Shown: in pieces, positions 1 through 7,961 of the stretch
Layout: the number at the start of each line of letters is the position of its first letter
Numbering within the stretch: position 1 is the stretch's first letter
Origin: Chloroflexota bacterium
GTDB lineage: Bacteria; Chloroflexota; Limnocylindria; Limnocylindrales; CSP1-4
Assembly (NCBI GenBank): GCA_030446555.1
Contig: JAUJNA010000003.1
Span: 139,122 to 176,828 of the forward strand
Direction: 5' to 3'
Length of the DNA stretch: 37,707 nucleotides
Translations under genes and position numbers: made by a program
The notes under the pieces: model-generated
Seen by the model: the letters and a program-made list of their open reading frames with translations, nothing else
The model's database searches: none
What the model was told of the DNA's origin: nothing

Positions 1-186
1 GAGCGCGCCGAGCAGGCACGGGAACGCGCCGCGCTGGAGCGCGAGCGCGCCGAGCAGGCACGGGAGCGCGCCGAGCAGGCACGGGAACGCGCCGAGCAGG
101 CACGGGAACGCGCCGAGCAGGCACGGGAACGCGCCGCGCTGGAGCGCGAGGGCGCTGAGCAGGCACGGGAGCGCGCCGAGCGACAG
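1..186. repeat. 21-bp tandem repeats coding a heptad coiled coil
   Basis: Near-identical 21-bp units (GAGCAGGCACGGGAACGCGCC and one-base variants) repeat in tandem, interrupted twice by a variant unit with GCGCTGGAGCGCGAG. Each unit codes seven residues (E-R-A-E-Q-A-R), exactly one coiled-coil heptad. DNA identity is higher than the protein would need, which suggests recent slippage or unequal crossing-over. The array continues past the left edge of the window. Confidence 0.9.
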
Positions 187-681
187 CGTGAGTCACAGCA
201 GCGCGATCGTCAGAAGCCAGAGCCCCCGAAGCGGCCGGCTCCTCCTCCGCCCAGCCGGGGATCGGGCGTGGTCTCGTGGCCGGTGTCGGGCTATGTCACC
301 CAGGAGTTCGGGTGCACCGGCTTTGCCTGGGAGCCGCCGAGTGGCGGTTGCGCCCACTTCCACGACGGTATCGACATCACCGCTCGGGACGGCACGCCCA
401 TCCGGGCCGCGGCGTCGGGCGTCGTGGCCTTCGTCGGCTACAACCCGTACGACAACCCCAGGGATCCCGCCTGGATCGTGGTCATCGGTCACGCGGGCAG
501 CTTGGAGACGAGGTACGCACACCTCCAGTCCCGCTACGCGCCGGGTGTCCGCCGCGGTTCACGGGTGAGCCGGGGACAGATCATCGGCTACATGGGTAAC
601 ACGGGATACAGCACCGGCACCCACCTCCACTGGGAGGTGCACCGTTACGGCAGGCCGGTCGATCCGCGCTCCCAGCTCTAA
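1..681 (+). CDS. M23 family metallopeptidase (murein hydrolase type), 5' end outside window
   Basis: The frame is open from base 1 to a TAA at 679-681, so the N-terminus lies upstream; 226 residues are visible. Residues 1 to about 65 are an Arg/Glu/Ala heptad repeat that should form a long charged coiled coil. After a short proline-rich linker comes an M23 (LytM/peptidase_M23) domain with the zinc motifs HDGID and HLHWEV and the typical [15 protein letters not shown] stretch. M23 peptidases cut peptide cross-links in peptidoglycan outside the membrane, and a coiled coil in front is the EnvC/NlpD-like layout. No signal peptide can be checked. All zinc ligands expected for an active enzyme appear present (HxxxD, HxH). 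The substrate is inferred from the family only. Confidence 0.9.
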   Translation, partial: ERAEQARERAALERERAEQARERAEQARERAEQARERAEQARERAALEREGAEQARERAERQRESQQRDRQKPEPPKRPAPPPPSRGSGVVSWPVSGYVTQEFGCTGFAWEPPSGGCAHFHDGIDITARDGTPIRAAASGVVAFVGYNPYDNPRDPAWIVVIGHAGSLETRYAHLQSRYAPGVRRGSRVSRGQIIGYMGNTGYSTGTHLHWEVHRYGRPVDPRSQL

Positions 682-778
682 AGAGCCAAGGACAGCCGAG
701 ACAAGTCTGACCAGGGGTTCACCCGGTGTTGATCGAGCGTTGACCGATCGAGGACATCGGACGCGCGCCGGGCCGGTG

Positions 779-784
779 TAGGAT
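779..784 (+). promoter_or_regulatory. -10 element (TAGGAT) for leaderless glgC
   Basis: TAGGAT is followed by exactly six bases (CGCCCC) and then the GTG start. This places the transcript start at or next to the start codon. No Shine-Dalgarno sequence and no good -35 box is seen. Confidence 0.55.
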
Positions 785-790
785 CGCCCC

Positions 791-2119
791 GTGAAGCGCG
801 TGGTCGCGGTCATCCTCGCGGGCGGGGAGGGTGAGCGCCTGTCGCTCCTGTCGGCCGTTCGCGCGAAGCCGGCCGTCCCGTTCGCGGGCAAGTACAGGAT
901 CATCGACTTCACGCTCAGCAACTGCGTCAACTCGGACATCGACGACGTCGTCGTCCTGACGCAGTACGATCCGCGGTCCCTCAACGACCATCTGGGCGCT
1001 GGTCGGCCGTGGGATCTGGACCGGACCTCCGGCGGCATCCGTGTGATGCAGCCGTACATCGCGCGGAACCGACCCACCGAGTGGTACCGCGGCACGGCCG
1101 ATGCCGTCTACCAGAACCTGGAGTCGCTGTCCCGGTCCGGTGCGGACACCATCCTGGTGCTGGCCGGCGACCACATCTACAAGATGGACTACCAGCCCTT
1201 CGTCCAGGCGCATCGCCGGCGACGCGCCGATGTGACGGTCGCGGTGAAGCGCGTGCCGCTGGGCGACGCGCAGCGCTTCGGCATCCTCGCCCTTGGTGAC
1301 GATGACGAGGTCGTGGAGTGGCAGGAGAAGCCACGCGCCCCCAAGAGCGACCTCGCCAGCCTGGGCATCTACGTCTTCACCCGGCGCGCCCTCGAGACGT
1401 GGCTCACGGAGGGGCGCGCCGACTTCGGCAGGCACGTCATCCCGGCCATGCTCGACGGCGGTGCACGCGTCTTCGGCTACGCCTTCGATGGCTACTGGCA
1501 GGATGTGGGCACGGTCGAGGGCTACTGGCAGGCCCACATGGAGCTGCTGGAGGACCATCCGGCCCTGGACCTGTACGACCGCGACTGGGTGGTCCACACG
1601 CGGTCCGAGGAGCGAGCCCCGGCGCGCATCGGCTCCACGGCCAACGTGCACCGCAGCCTGGTCAGCCATGGCTGCCAGATCGCCGGCACGGTCGAGCGCT
1701 CCGTGCTGTCGCCCGGCGTGCGCATCGATCCGGGCGCCGTCGTCCGGGACAGCGTCGTCATGTTCGACTGCGTCGTCCGGGCGGGCGCGGTCGTGGACCA
1801 CGCCATCCTCGACAAGGAGGTCTCGGTCGGGCCGAACGCGGTCGTGGGCACCGGCAGCAATGACCGTCCCAACACGCTCGAGCCGGAGCGGCTGGCCTCG
1901 GGCCTCACCGTCGTGGGCAAGCGCGCCGTCATCCCGGCCGGCATGCGCATCGGTCGCAACGTGCGCGTCGACGAGGGCGTCAAGGCGGCCGATTTCCGAT
2001 CCACGCGCTCCGTACGCACCGGCGGCACGGTGCACCGTCGGACATCCTCACGAGATGGCGCAGCCAGCGGCGCGGGTGGTGCCGTCGCGGGATCCGCGGC
2101 CGCGTCGTCACGCAGGTAG
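791..2119 (+). CDS. glgC: Glucose-1-phosphate adenylyltransferase
   Basis: This enzyme makes ADP-glucose from ATP and glucose-1-phosphate, the committed step of bacterial glycogen synthesis in the cytoplasm. The N-terminal nucleotidyltransferase domain shows [31 protein letters not shown], the GTADAVYQN motif and [12 protein letters not shown] left-handed beta-helix follows from about residue 285 (isoleucine/valine-rich hexapeptide repeats). Length is 442 residues, slightly long for the family (about 400-430) because of a Ser/Ala/Gly-rich C-terminal tail. The GTG start is set by the ILAGG motif near residue 9 and the -10 box six bases upstream. The next gene starts with a GTG directly after this stop, so the two are probably cotranscribed. 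No other glycogen gene is in view. Confidence 0.95.
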   Translation: MKRVVAVILAGGEGERLSLLSAVRAKPAVPFAGKYRIIDFTLSNCVNSDIDDVVVLTQYDPRSLNDHLGAGRPWDLDRTSGGIRVMQPYIARNRPTEWYRGTADAVYQNLESLSRSGADTILVLAGDHIYKMDYQPFVQAHRRRRADVTVAVKRVPLGDAQRFGILALGDDDEVVEWQEKPRAPKSDLASLGIYVFTRRALETWLTEGRADFGRHVIPAMLDGGARVFGYAFDGYWQDVGTVEGYWQAHMELLEDHPALDLYDRDWVVHTRSEERAPARIGSTANVHRSLVSHGCQIAGTVERSVLSPGVRIDPGAVVRDSVVMFDCVVRAGAVVDHAILDKEVSVGPNAVVGTGSNDRPNTLEPERLASGLTVVGKRAVIPAGMRIGRNVRVDEGVKAADFRSTRSVRTGGTVHRRTSSRDGAASGAGGAVAGSAAASSRR

Positions 2120-2632
2120 GTGGATCCGGCCGGCATCGACGCCTGGCTTTCGGACATGGGCGTCGAGCCCGTCGAGCGGGTGGAGCGGGAAGGGGTCGTC
2201 AGCTGGGACCTGATCCTGGATGCCCGACGGCGCCACGACATCCGCGTCACCCTCATCCTGGACCCCGCGCTGGCGCTGGTGGCCTGGGTCCACTACGCGC
2301 CGCCACTGAACGACTCCTTCCGCAAGAGCTACCACCGCTTCCTGCACTGGAACGACGAGCTTCTTTTCGCCAAATTCGCGCTGTCGCAGGACGAGCGGCC
2401 CGTGCTCACCAGCGAGCTGCCGCTCGATCGCCTCGATGCCGATACGCTGGGCCTGACCGTGGCGCGTCTCCTGGCCATCTGCGACCTGCTGCTCGATGAC
2501 TCCGTGGCCTGGCTCTGGCCGGGCGCGAAGCGGGCGCCGGATCCGGGGCGGCCCTCGAGACAGGCGGCGCTGCTCGAGCGCTACGCGGGGCGCCTCCGCG
2601 AGCTGACGCCCACGGAGATTGAGGAGGCCTGA
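2120..2632 (+). CDS. YbjN / type III chaperone-like domain protein
   Basis: A 170-residue protein starting at a GTG that directly abuts the glgC stop, so it is likely translationally coupled. The sequence is acidic to neutral, has no signal peptide or membrane segment, and has an alternating alpha/beta look. Stretches such as WVHYAPPLNDSFRKSYHRFLHWND and LGLTVARLLAICDLLLDD resemble the YbjN domain, which shares the fold of type III secretion chaperones. Members are widespread in Chloroflexota and Actinobacteria and their function is unknown. There is no type III secretion system here, so a chaperone role in secretion is not implied. Family assignment is by pattern only. Confidence 0.65.
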   Translation: MDPAGIDAWLSDMGVEPVERVEREGVVSWDLILDARRRHDIRVTLILDPALALVAWVHYAPPLNDSFRKSYHRFLHWNDELLFAKFALSQDERPVLTSELPLDRLDADTLGLTVARLLAICDLLLDDSVAWLWPGAKRAPDPGRPSRQAALLERYAGRLRELTPTEIEEA

Positions 2633-2671
2633 GCGCAGAGCCGAGCCGACGCCTGAGCCCAGAGCCGAGCC
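2628..2671. repeat. 24-bp-period direct repeat (two copies)
   Basis: CCTGAGCGCAGAGCCGAGCC (2628-2647) is repeated with one mismatch at 2652-2671. The first copy includes the stop codon of the YbjN-like gene. It looks like a small slippage duplication. Confidence 0.7.
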
Positions 2672-2686
2672 CGGCGGCCGCTGCGC

Positions 2687-2692
2687 TACACT
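2687..2692 (+). promoter_or_regulatory. Possible -10 element (TACACT) for the NAPRTase gene
   Basis: TACACT matches the TAnnnT -10 form seen before other genes here. It lies about 55 bp upstream of the chosen GTG, so this gene would have a leader. No convincing -35 was found. Confidence 0.35.
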
Positions 2693-2747
2693 CGGCCGAC
2701 CGGCGGCCCGTCCCTGCGCCACCGTCCGCGGAGGAGCCATCCGAGGG

Positions 2748-3788
2748 GTGGTCGAACAGGTGCGCATGCAACGCCAACGTCCGTCGAGGGCGACCCTGAC
2801 GGGAGAGTCGGCTGACGTCTATTTCGCGCGCGCGGAGGAGATCCTCGCGGCAGAGGGCCTCGATCCACTCGTCGTGATGGAGATCTTCTCGCGTCACGAA
2901 GGGGTCCTGTGCGGCGTGGACGAGGCCAAGGTGCTGCTGGCGCATGTGCTCGGCGAGGCGCCGCCGCAGGAGGCGGTGGTAGAGGCTCTCTCGGACGGTG
3001 ATGCGTTCACGCCCAAGGAGGTGGTGTTGCGCATCCGGGCGCGCTATCGGGCCTTCGGACTCTACGAGACCGCGATCCTGGGCATGATCGCCCAGTCGAG
3101 CGGGTGGGCCACCGCGGCGCGTCGGTGTGTCGACGCGGCGGCGCCGCAGCCGGTCATCAGCTTCGGCGCCCGCCACGTTCACCCGGACATCACCGACACG
3201 CTGGACTATGCCGCGATCGTGGGAGGCTGCGTGGGCGCATCCACGTCGGCCGGTGCTCGCCTCGCCAGCCTGAGTCCGACCGGGACGATGCCCCATTCGC
3301 TGGTGCTCATCTTCGGCGACACGGTCCGTGCCGCGGAGGCCTTCGACCGGGTGCTCTCGGTGGACGTGCCGCGGATCGTGCTGGTCGACACGTTCCGCGA
3401 CGAGGCCGAGGAGGCGCTGCGGGTCGCCCATGCGCTGGGGGACCGCCTCTACGGCATCCGCCTCGACACGCCGGCCGAGCGGGGGCGCGTGACCGCCGAC
3501 CTCGTGCTCGAGGTGCGGGCGCGACTCGACCAGGCCGGCTACCGCCACGTGCGCATCATCATCAGCGGCGGCCTCGACCCCGAGCGCATCACCTATTTCA
3601 AGGATGCCGGGGCGCCCGTCGACTCCTTCGCCGTGGGTGGCTACATCAGCGGCGCCACGCCCATCGACTTCACGGGTGACCTCAAGGAGGTCGACGGCCA
3701 GCCGATCGCCAAGCGGGGCCGCATCCCGGGTGTCACGCCCAGCCCGCGCCTCGAACGGGTGGACCTGACCGCTTGGCGGGCCAGCTAG
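2748..3788 (+). CDS. pncB: Nicotinate phosphoribosyltransferase
   Basis: This enzyme joins nicotinate to PRPP to give nicotinate mononucleotide, the first step of the NAD salvage (Preiss-Handler) pathway. Supporting motifs are ISFGARHVHPDIT, TGTMPHSLVLIFGDT, VDTFRDEAEEAL, YGIRLDTP, IIISGGLDPERI and SFAVGGYI, which line the PRPP and nicotinate pocket in the archaeal/short NAPRTase group. From the GTG at 2748 it is 346 residues. I chose that start over the longer ORF because GAGGAG lies about 11 bp upstream and the extra N-terminal residues look like translated spacer. Downstream GTG (2760) or ATG (2766) are also possible. A GC-rich hairpin follows the stop. Confidence 0.9.
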   Translation: MVEQVRMQRQRPSRATLTGESADVYFARAEEILAAEGLDPLVVMEIFSRHEGVLCGVDEAKVLLAHVLGEAPPQEAVVEALSDGDAFTPKEVVLRIRARYRAFGLYETAILGMIAQSSGWATAARRCVDAAAPQPVISFGARHVHPDITDTLDYAAIVGGCVGASTSAGARLASLSPTGTMPHSLVLIFGDTVRAAEAFDRVLSVDVPRIVLVDTFRDEAEEALRVAHALGDRLYGIRLDTPAERGRVTADLVLEVRARLDQAGYRHVRIIISGGLDPERITYFKDAGAPVDSFAVGGYISGATPIDFTGDLKEVDGQPIAKRGRIPGVTPSPRLERVDLTAWRAS

Positions 3789-3816
3789 CGACCCATGGCT
3801 CCCGGCCGCCTCGCGG

Positions 3817-3836
3817 CCCTCGCTCGCGGGCGAGGG
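3817..3836 (+). terminator. GC-rich hairpin after the NAPRTase gene
   Basis: CCCTCGC and GCGAGGG form a 7-bp stem with a 6-nt loop. No U tract follows, so this is a weak candidate for transcript-end formation. Confidence 0.35.
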
Positions 3837-3862
3837 AACACCAGCCGTGGCAGCATGGGGCG

Positions 3863-4294
3863 ATGGCCGGACAACCAACGCCCGAGGAGCAGGGGTCAGT
3901 CTCACGACGCGATGAGGAGGCGCTCCTCCGCGAGGAGCTGGCCGAGCGGGAGACGGCCTACGGGCTCCTCCAGCGGGGGACCGCCCTGATGCGGCGCGGG
4001 CACAACGCCCAGGCGGCGGTGATCCTGGAGCGAGCGGCTCGCCTGGAGCCCGGCAAGGGCTCCATCGTCGAGGCGCTGGGCCGCGCGTACTACAACAGCG
4101 GCCAGCACGCCCGGGCCGTGGAGGCGTTCCAGGCGCTCCTGGAGATCGACCCGTCGGCCGCGTACGGCCACTTCGGCCTGGGCCAATCGCTGAAGCAGGT
4201 GGGCCGACGGACCGAGGCGCGCACGCACCTGCGCCTCGCCTGCGCCCTGGCGCCCGACTCGCCTCTCTATCGCGAGGCGCTGGGACGCCTATGA
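3863..4294 (+). CDS. Tetratricopeptide repeat protein
   Basis: A 143-residue soluble protein. After an acidic N-terminal helix (res. 1-30) come about three TPR-like helix pairs, with typical patterns GLLQRGTALMRRGHNAQAAVILERA, VEALGRAYYNSGQHARAVEAFQALLEIDP and YGHFGLGQSLKQVGRRTEARTHL. TPRs bind other proteins; the partner is unknown. I placed the start at the ATG at 3863; CAGCAT lies six bases upstream and may be a weak leaderless -10. Its stop overlaps the next start as ATGA, so it probably shares an operon with the downstream secreted-protein pseudogene. Confidence 0.8.
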   Translation: MAGQPTPEEQGSVSRRDEEALLREELAERETAYGLLQRGTALMRRGHNAQAAVILERAARLEPGKGSIVEALGRAYYNSGQHARAVEAFQALLEIDPSAAYGHFGLGQSLKQVGRRTEARTHLRLACALAPDSPLYREALGRL

Positions 4295-5370
4295 CCGACC
4301 GACGGGGGCGCGGCGTCGCGATGGGCCTGGCGGCGGCCCTCGCCGTGGTCCTGGCAGTGCTGACCATCGTGGCGGTGCTCTCCCCGCCGGGGCCGTCGGC
4401 CGGTCCCGGCCCCTCGGGCTCGTTGACGGCCGGTGGACCCCCGTCCGCGCCGCTCTCCGCCGGGCCCTCCACATCGCCCGGCGCGCCAGCCGGCGGAAGC
4501 CCATCGTCCATCGTCGCACCCACCGCCGGCCCGTCCGCGTCACCCGATGCGGCGGCACCCAGGCCGCCCCAGCGGTCCCGTCCCCCCCGAGCCTCGGCTC
4601 CCGCGACGGAGGAACCCACCCGCCGGCCGCGTCGATCACGGGAGCCGACGGCGTCCCGGGAGGCCACCCCGACCGAGGCGCCCACCGCCTCGCCCATCCC
4701 CACGACGGCTCCCGCGAGCGGCGAGGCCTCGATCCGCTTCGTCGACATGGGCCTCGACAGCTTGGTGGCCGAGAGCCCGCGCCGAAGACTGCTGACCTTC
4801 CGCTCGGAGGGCTCCGGGACGGTCCGTGCGACCCTGTCCGATGTCACCGCGGGAAGGGCGCGGCTCTGCCTCTGGCGGGGCGACGCCGACACCGTGGAGG
4901 ACGAGCAGTGACGAGAGATGAGCCGCGGCTCGCTCACCGCTGCCGCTCCTGGCGGGCCCACCACGTGGACCGTCAGTGCCATCACGGCGGAGGGCCTGGA
5001 CGTGCCGGCGGTCGATCTCACGCTCACCTTCCCCTCGGCTGCGCCATCCGTGACCATCGACGGCTTCCGTTTCCAGGGCACCGCCTTCCCGGAGTACAAC
5101 GGCTTCACGGCGGTCGTTCGCGCCGAAGCCGACGGCACCCTGGCGCTGGGCGCCCGATGGCGCGGCGGGGCGCAGCCCTACAGCCTGCGCATCTAGGACG
5201 CGGCGACCGGCGCAACGGTCGATGAGCAGAGCGGCGACGCGGACTCGGTCAGCCATGACTCGACGGTCGCCGGACCGGCGTCCTACCGCATCCGGCTCCA
5301 GAACCAGGTGGAGGTGGCCGAGCAGGACTTCCTCCTCAGCGGCACCATCGCATGGCCAGGAGGCCGGTAG
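4291..5370 (+). pseudogene. Membrane-anchored Pro/Ser-rich protein gene with two in-frame stops
   Basis: The ORF track shows separate pieces (4291-4911, 4918-5196, and a tail to 5370), but all lie in one reading frame. A TGA at 4909 and a TAG at 5194 interrupt it. Read through, it gives about 359 codons: a start overlapping the TPR gene (ATGA), a membrane anchor at res. 10-32 (MGLAAALAVVLAVLTIVAVL), a Pro/Ser/Thr/Ala-rich linker to about res. 145, then a beta-rich C-terminal region. The C-terminal part contains fragments like LRI-stop-DAATGATVDEQ, where TAC to TAG is the simplest change, and EDEQ-stop-REM, where TGG to TGA fits. Codon use stays coding-like after both stops. This is a recent nonsense pseudogene, or the base calls are wrong. 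Function is not recognised. Confidence 0.75.
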
Positions 5371-5389
5371 GGCGCGCCTCCGCGGATGC

Positions 5390-5971
5390 TCAGCCGACGT
5401 GTAGCTCACCGCGGGCCGTCAGGCGATCGAGCCAGAACAGGCCGGCGATCGACTTCGCATCGTCGATGAGCCCGGCTTCCGCCATCTCCACCGCTCGGCC
5501 GACGGGCACGCGCGAGAGGTGCAGCCGCTCGTCGGTGCCCGGGCCCGCGTACCCCGCGATGGGCTCGAGATCCGTGGCCAGGTAGAGGTGCATCTCCTCG
5601 GTCGCGAACCCGGGCGCGGTGAAGAAGCGTCCCAGGAGGCGCCAGGTGGCTGCGCGGTAGCCGGTCTCCTCCGCCAGCTCACGGGGCGCGGCACGGTCGG
5701 GGGCTTCGATCGAGCCATCGGCTAGCCGGTCCAGCGTCCCGGCCGGGATCTCCAGGAGCACCCGACCGACCGGGGTCCTGAACTGGCGCACCAGGAGCAC
5801 GTCGCCGTCCACGATGGCGAGGATGGCCACGGCACCCGGGTGCTCCACCACGTCGCGTGTCCGGAGCTCGCCCTGGGCATCCTCTATCGTGTCGGTCCGG
5901 AAGGTGAGGTAGCCGCCGCGGTGGATGACCCTGCTCTCGACGGTGCTCTCGAGCAGTTCCGCGTCGTCCAC
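5390..5971 (-). CDS. NUDIX hydrolase, ADP-ribose pyrophosphatase type
   Basis: NUDIX enzymes of this group split ADP-ribose and related nucleoside diphosphates in the cytoplasm. The Nudix box is visible as GTLDRLADGSIEAPDRAAPRELAEETGY, with the REL-EE-G core (glutamates that bind Mg). Before it are HPGAVAILAIVDGDVLLVRQFR and LLEIPAGTLD, typical of the NudF/ADPRase subfamily; after it comes FFTAPGFATEEMHLYLA. From the GTG at 5971 it has 193 residues, a normal length. The start is uncertain, because the ORF is open far upstream and a GGAGGT lies 17 bp before this GTG. It is transcribed convergently to the upstream pseudogene. Confidence 0.88.
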   Translation of the reverse strand: MDDAELLESTVESRVIHRGGYLTFRTDTIEDAQGELRTRDVVEHPGAVAILAIVDGDVLLVRQFRTPVGRVLLEIPAGTLDRLADGSIEAPDRAAPRELAEETGYRAATWRLLGRFFTAPGFATEEMHLYLATDLEPIAGYAGPGTDERLHLSRVPVGRAVEMAEAGLIDDAKSIAGLFWLDRLTARGELHVG

Positions 5972-6072
5972 GCAGCCGAGTATGGCGGACCTCCGGCCGA
6001 GTAGGGCGCACCCCCTGGCGTTGCCTGCGCGCACAGGGTCCTGGTACGACTTTCCCATAGCATGTCGCCAGT

Positions 6073-6118
6073 GGTCACACCTAGGGTCTTCCCAGCGAGC
6101 GACGCGCTCGGAGTGACC
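6073..6118. repeat. Nested inverted repeat between divergent genes
   Basis: GGTCAC (6073-6078) pairs with GTGACC (6113-6118), and inside lies CGAGCG-ACG-CGCTCG (6096-6110). It is about 100 bp upstream of the Nudix start and 50 bp upstream of the small ORF at 6171, so it could be an operator or a leader hairpin. This is a position-based guess. Confidence 0.35.
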
Positions 6119-6170
6119 TAGTGCCGTCCGTGCCGGGAAGGGCTCGCGCCACGCCCAACGGAGAGTGCCC

Positions 6171-6260
6171 ATGTCATCGATCAAGAAGCTCGTCTTCCGA
6201 CTCGTCGTCCTGTCCTCCTTCGTGCTCGTCTTGGCGGCCCCCTTCCGCTGGAACGCCTGA
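6171..6260 (+). CDS. Small membrane protein (29 aa), not in ORF track
   Basis: An ATG preceded by GGAGAG with five-base spacing (6160-6165) opens a 29-codon frame: a short basic N-terminus (SSIKK), one hydrophobic helix (LVFRLVVLSSFVLVLAAPF) and the end RWNA. The good ribosome binding site and the single-helix layout favour a real small membrane protein. Length alone is too short to be sure and no family is recognised. It is followed by about 70 bp of spacer before the DUF5317 gene and may be cotranscribed with it. Confidence 0.5.
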   Translation: MSSIKKLVFRLVVLSSFVLVLAAPFRWNA

Positions 6261-6331
6261 CCACCGACCGGGGGTGCCGACGAACGGCGCCCCTGGGGGC
6301 GGACGGGGTCGCGGGCAGCGCCTGACCCACC

Positions 6332-6919
6332 GTGCTGCTGCTCTACTTCGTCGCTGCCGGCGTGCTCGTAGGGCTCCTGCTCGGCGGGCGACCGGCCTCG
6401 CTCGCCGAGGTGCGCTTCCGTTGGTGGGCCGTCGCACTGGCCGGCCTGGGCTTCCAGCTGCTGCTCTTCTCCGAGCCCCTCGCGAGCCATGTGGGAGATG
6501 CTGGGCCGCTGCTCTACACCATCTCCACCGCGGTGGTGCTCGCGGCGCTGCTGCGGAACCTCCGGCTGCCTGGCTTTGCCATCATCGCCGCCGGAGCGGC
6601 ACTCAATCTGGCGGTGATCGTCGCCAACGGTGGCCGGATGCCGGCTGATCCGGCCGCATTCGCGGCACTCACCGGCCAGCCGGCGGTGCCGACCGATCGC
6701 TTCAGCAACTCACAGATCGCCTCGCCGGACACGCTGCTCGCCTTCCTGGGCGACACGATGGTGCTGCCGCGCCCGCTGCCCTTCGCCAACGTCTTCTCCA
6801 TCGGCGACCTGCTCATCGGGCTCGGCGCGGCGTCCTTCATCGTCCGCGCGATGAGGCGTCCCGTCGGGGACATCGACCCGCGCGATGGGACGGCACACGT
6901 GAGGGCAGCCAGCCGGTAG
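6332..6919 (+). CDS. DUF5317 family membrane protein
   Basis: A 195-residue protein with four or five hydrophobic segments (about res. 2-19, 28-45, 58-76, 82-97 and 160-175). Family hallmarks are NGGRMPADP after the fourth helix, TDRFSNSQIASPDTLLAFLGDTMVLP in the exposed loop, and the end motif FANVFSIGDLLIGLG. DUF5317 is found mostly in Chloroflexota, Actinobacteria and Firmicutes and has no known function. The GTG start at 6332 leads directly into the first helix; no strong Shine-Dalgarno is present. The C-terminal tail is charged and probably cytoplasmic. Confidence 0.85.
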   Translation: MLLLYFVAAGVLVGLLLGGRPASLAEVRFRWWAVALAGLGFQLLLFSEPLASHVGDAGPLLYTISTAVVLAALLRNLRLPGFAIIAAGAALNLAVIVANGGRMPADPAAFAALTGQPAVPTDRFSNSQIASPDTLLAFLGDTMVLPRPLPFANVFSIGDLLIGLGAASFIVRAMRRPVGDIDPRDGTAHVRAASR

Positions 6920-6957
6920 CCTCTGGTACGGTTCCCCCGCCAGGAGGTCATCCCCAC

Positions 6958-7227
6958 GTGCCACAGATGGATCTCGTCGGCTGGATCGTCGTCGGGCTCA
7001 TCGCCGGGCTGCTCTCGGGCCTCGTCTTCGGTCACCGCACGGCTCGTGGGTGCCTGCCGAACCTCTTGATCGGCGTGCTGGGTGGGATCGTCGGTGGCTA
7101 TCTTGCGCGGGAGCTGCTTGACGTCGATCAGACGGTCGGCTTCATCGCCGCGGTGGTGGTGGCCTTCGTCGGCGCGGTCATCGTCCGCCTCATCCTGGCG
7201 ATCGTCGCGCCCACCGACCGCCGCTAG
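6958..7227 (+). CDS. GlsB/YeaQ/YmgE family membrane protein
   Basis: An 89-residue protein with three hydrophobic helices and glycine-rich packing: LVGWIVVGLIAGLLSGLVFG, LLIGVLGGIVGGYLARELL and VGFIAAVVVAFVGAVIVRLIL. This is the usual size and pattern of the GlsB/YeaQ (transglycosylase-associated) family, small inner-membrane proteins linked to stress responses with unknown mechanism. The start is the GTG at 6958, supported by GGAGGT (6944-6949). A TACGGT at about 6925 could be its -10. The metallophosphoesterase gene begins eight bases after its stop. Confidence 0.88.
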   Translation: MPQMDLVGWIVVGLIAGLLSGLVFGHRTARGCLPNLLIGVLGGIVGGYLARELLDVDQTVGFIAAVVVAFVGAVIVRLILAIVAPTDRR

Positions 7228-7234
7228 ACGTTCG

Positions 7235-7762
7235 GTGCGATCGCGCATCGGCGTCGTCTCCGACACGCACCTGCCGCGTTTCGGGCGGCGCCTACCACGA
7301 GCCCTCGTCGCGGGGATGCGCACCGCGAGCGTGGATTCGATCCTCCATCTCGGGGACTGGACCGATCGGCTCGTGCTCGACCAGCTGTTGGAGATCGCCC
7401 CCACGGACGGCGTGGCCGGCAACAATGACCCTCCCGAGCTGGGGGAGCTGCTGGGCCACCGCAAGGTCATCGACATCGCTGGGGCTCGCTTCGGCTTGAC
7501 CCACGGCCACGCGGGCCGCGGCCGCTCCACGCCACAGCGGGCGCTCCGGGCGTTCCATGACGTGCCCGACCTGGACGCCATCCTCTTCGGTCATAGCCAC
7601 ATCCCGCTCCTCGAGCGGCTCGACGGCGGTCGGTGGCTCATCAACCCGGGCTCGCCCACCGACCGGCGGCGACAGTCACGCTACACGTGGGTCCTCATGG
7701 AGCTGGTCGACGGGCGGATCGCCCGCGCCGAACTGAACGCCTATGACGATCGGTCGGCCTGA
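7235..7762 (+). CDS. YfcE/MJ0936-type metallophosphoesterase
   Basis: A 175-residue calcineurin-like phosphoesterase. The metal-binding motifs appear in order: GVVSDTHL (D-x-H), LHLGDW (GD), GNND, LTHGH and FGHSHIP (GH-x-H). YfcE/MJ0936 enzymes hydrolyse phosphodiesters such as bis-pNPP in vitro with two metal ions; the physiological substrate is usually unknown. I chose the GTG at 7235, just before the first beta strand, over the longer ORF that overlaps the GlsB-type gene in another frame. The eight-base gap to the upstream gene suggests an operon. Confidence 0.9.
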   Translation: MRSRIGVVSDTHLPRFGRRLPRALVAGMRTASVDSILHLGDWTDRLVLDQLLEIAPTDGVAGNNDPPELGELLGHRKVIDIAGARFGLTHGHAGRGRSTPQRALRAFHDVPDLDAILFGHSHIPLLERLDGGRWLINPGSPTDRRRQSRYTWVLMELVDGRIARAELNAYDDRSA

Positions 7763-7961
7763 GTCCCGGTCACCCATCCGCGCCGCGTTGCTGGACGTCA
7801 CGGACCGTCTCGCCGAAAGTACCCCCAGGCCCCTTGACGCGAGTACCGGTCCGGTCCACGATCGTCATGCGCTGGGATCTGCCAGGCTCCCTGCGCGGAC
7901 CCGGTCGCAGTCCGGGCAGCCGCTCCCTCGTCCCTCCGCTCGGTCACCCACAAGGACGCGA

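Noticed and set aside
1-186. CRISPR-like direct repeats
   Set aside because: The repeats are contiguous 21-bp coding units without unique spacers and keep the reading frame of the M23 gene.
719-2035. 438-aa minus-strand ORF opposite glgC
   Set aside because: Pure antisense shadow of glgC, with no recognisable motif.
4909-4911. TGA as selenocysteine codon or programmed readthrough
   Set aside because: A second stop of another type (TAG) follows in the same frame, no SECIS-like hairpin is evident and the protein is not a redox family. Nonsense decay is simpler.
2406-5138. 910-aa minus-strand ORF
   Set aside because: It runs antisense across four convincing plus-strand genes and is low-complexity Arg/Pro/Gly/Ala; a high-GC shadow.
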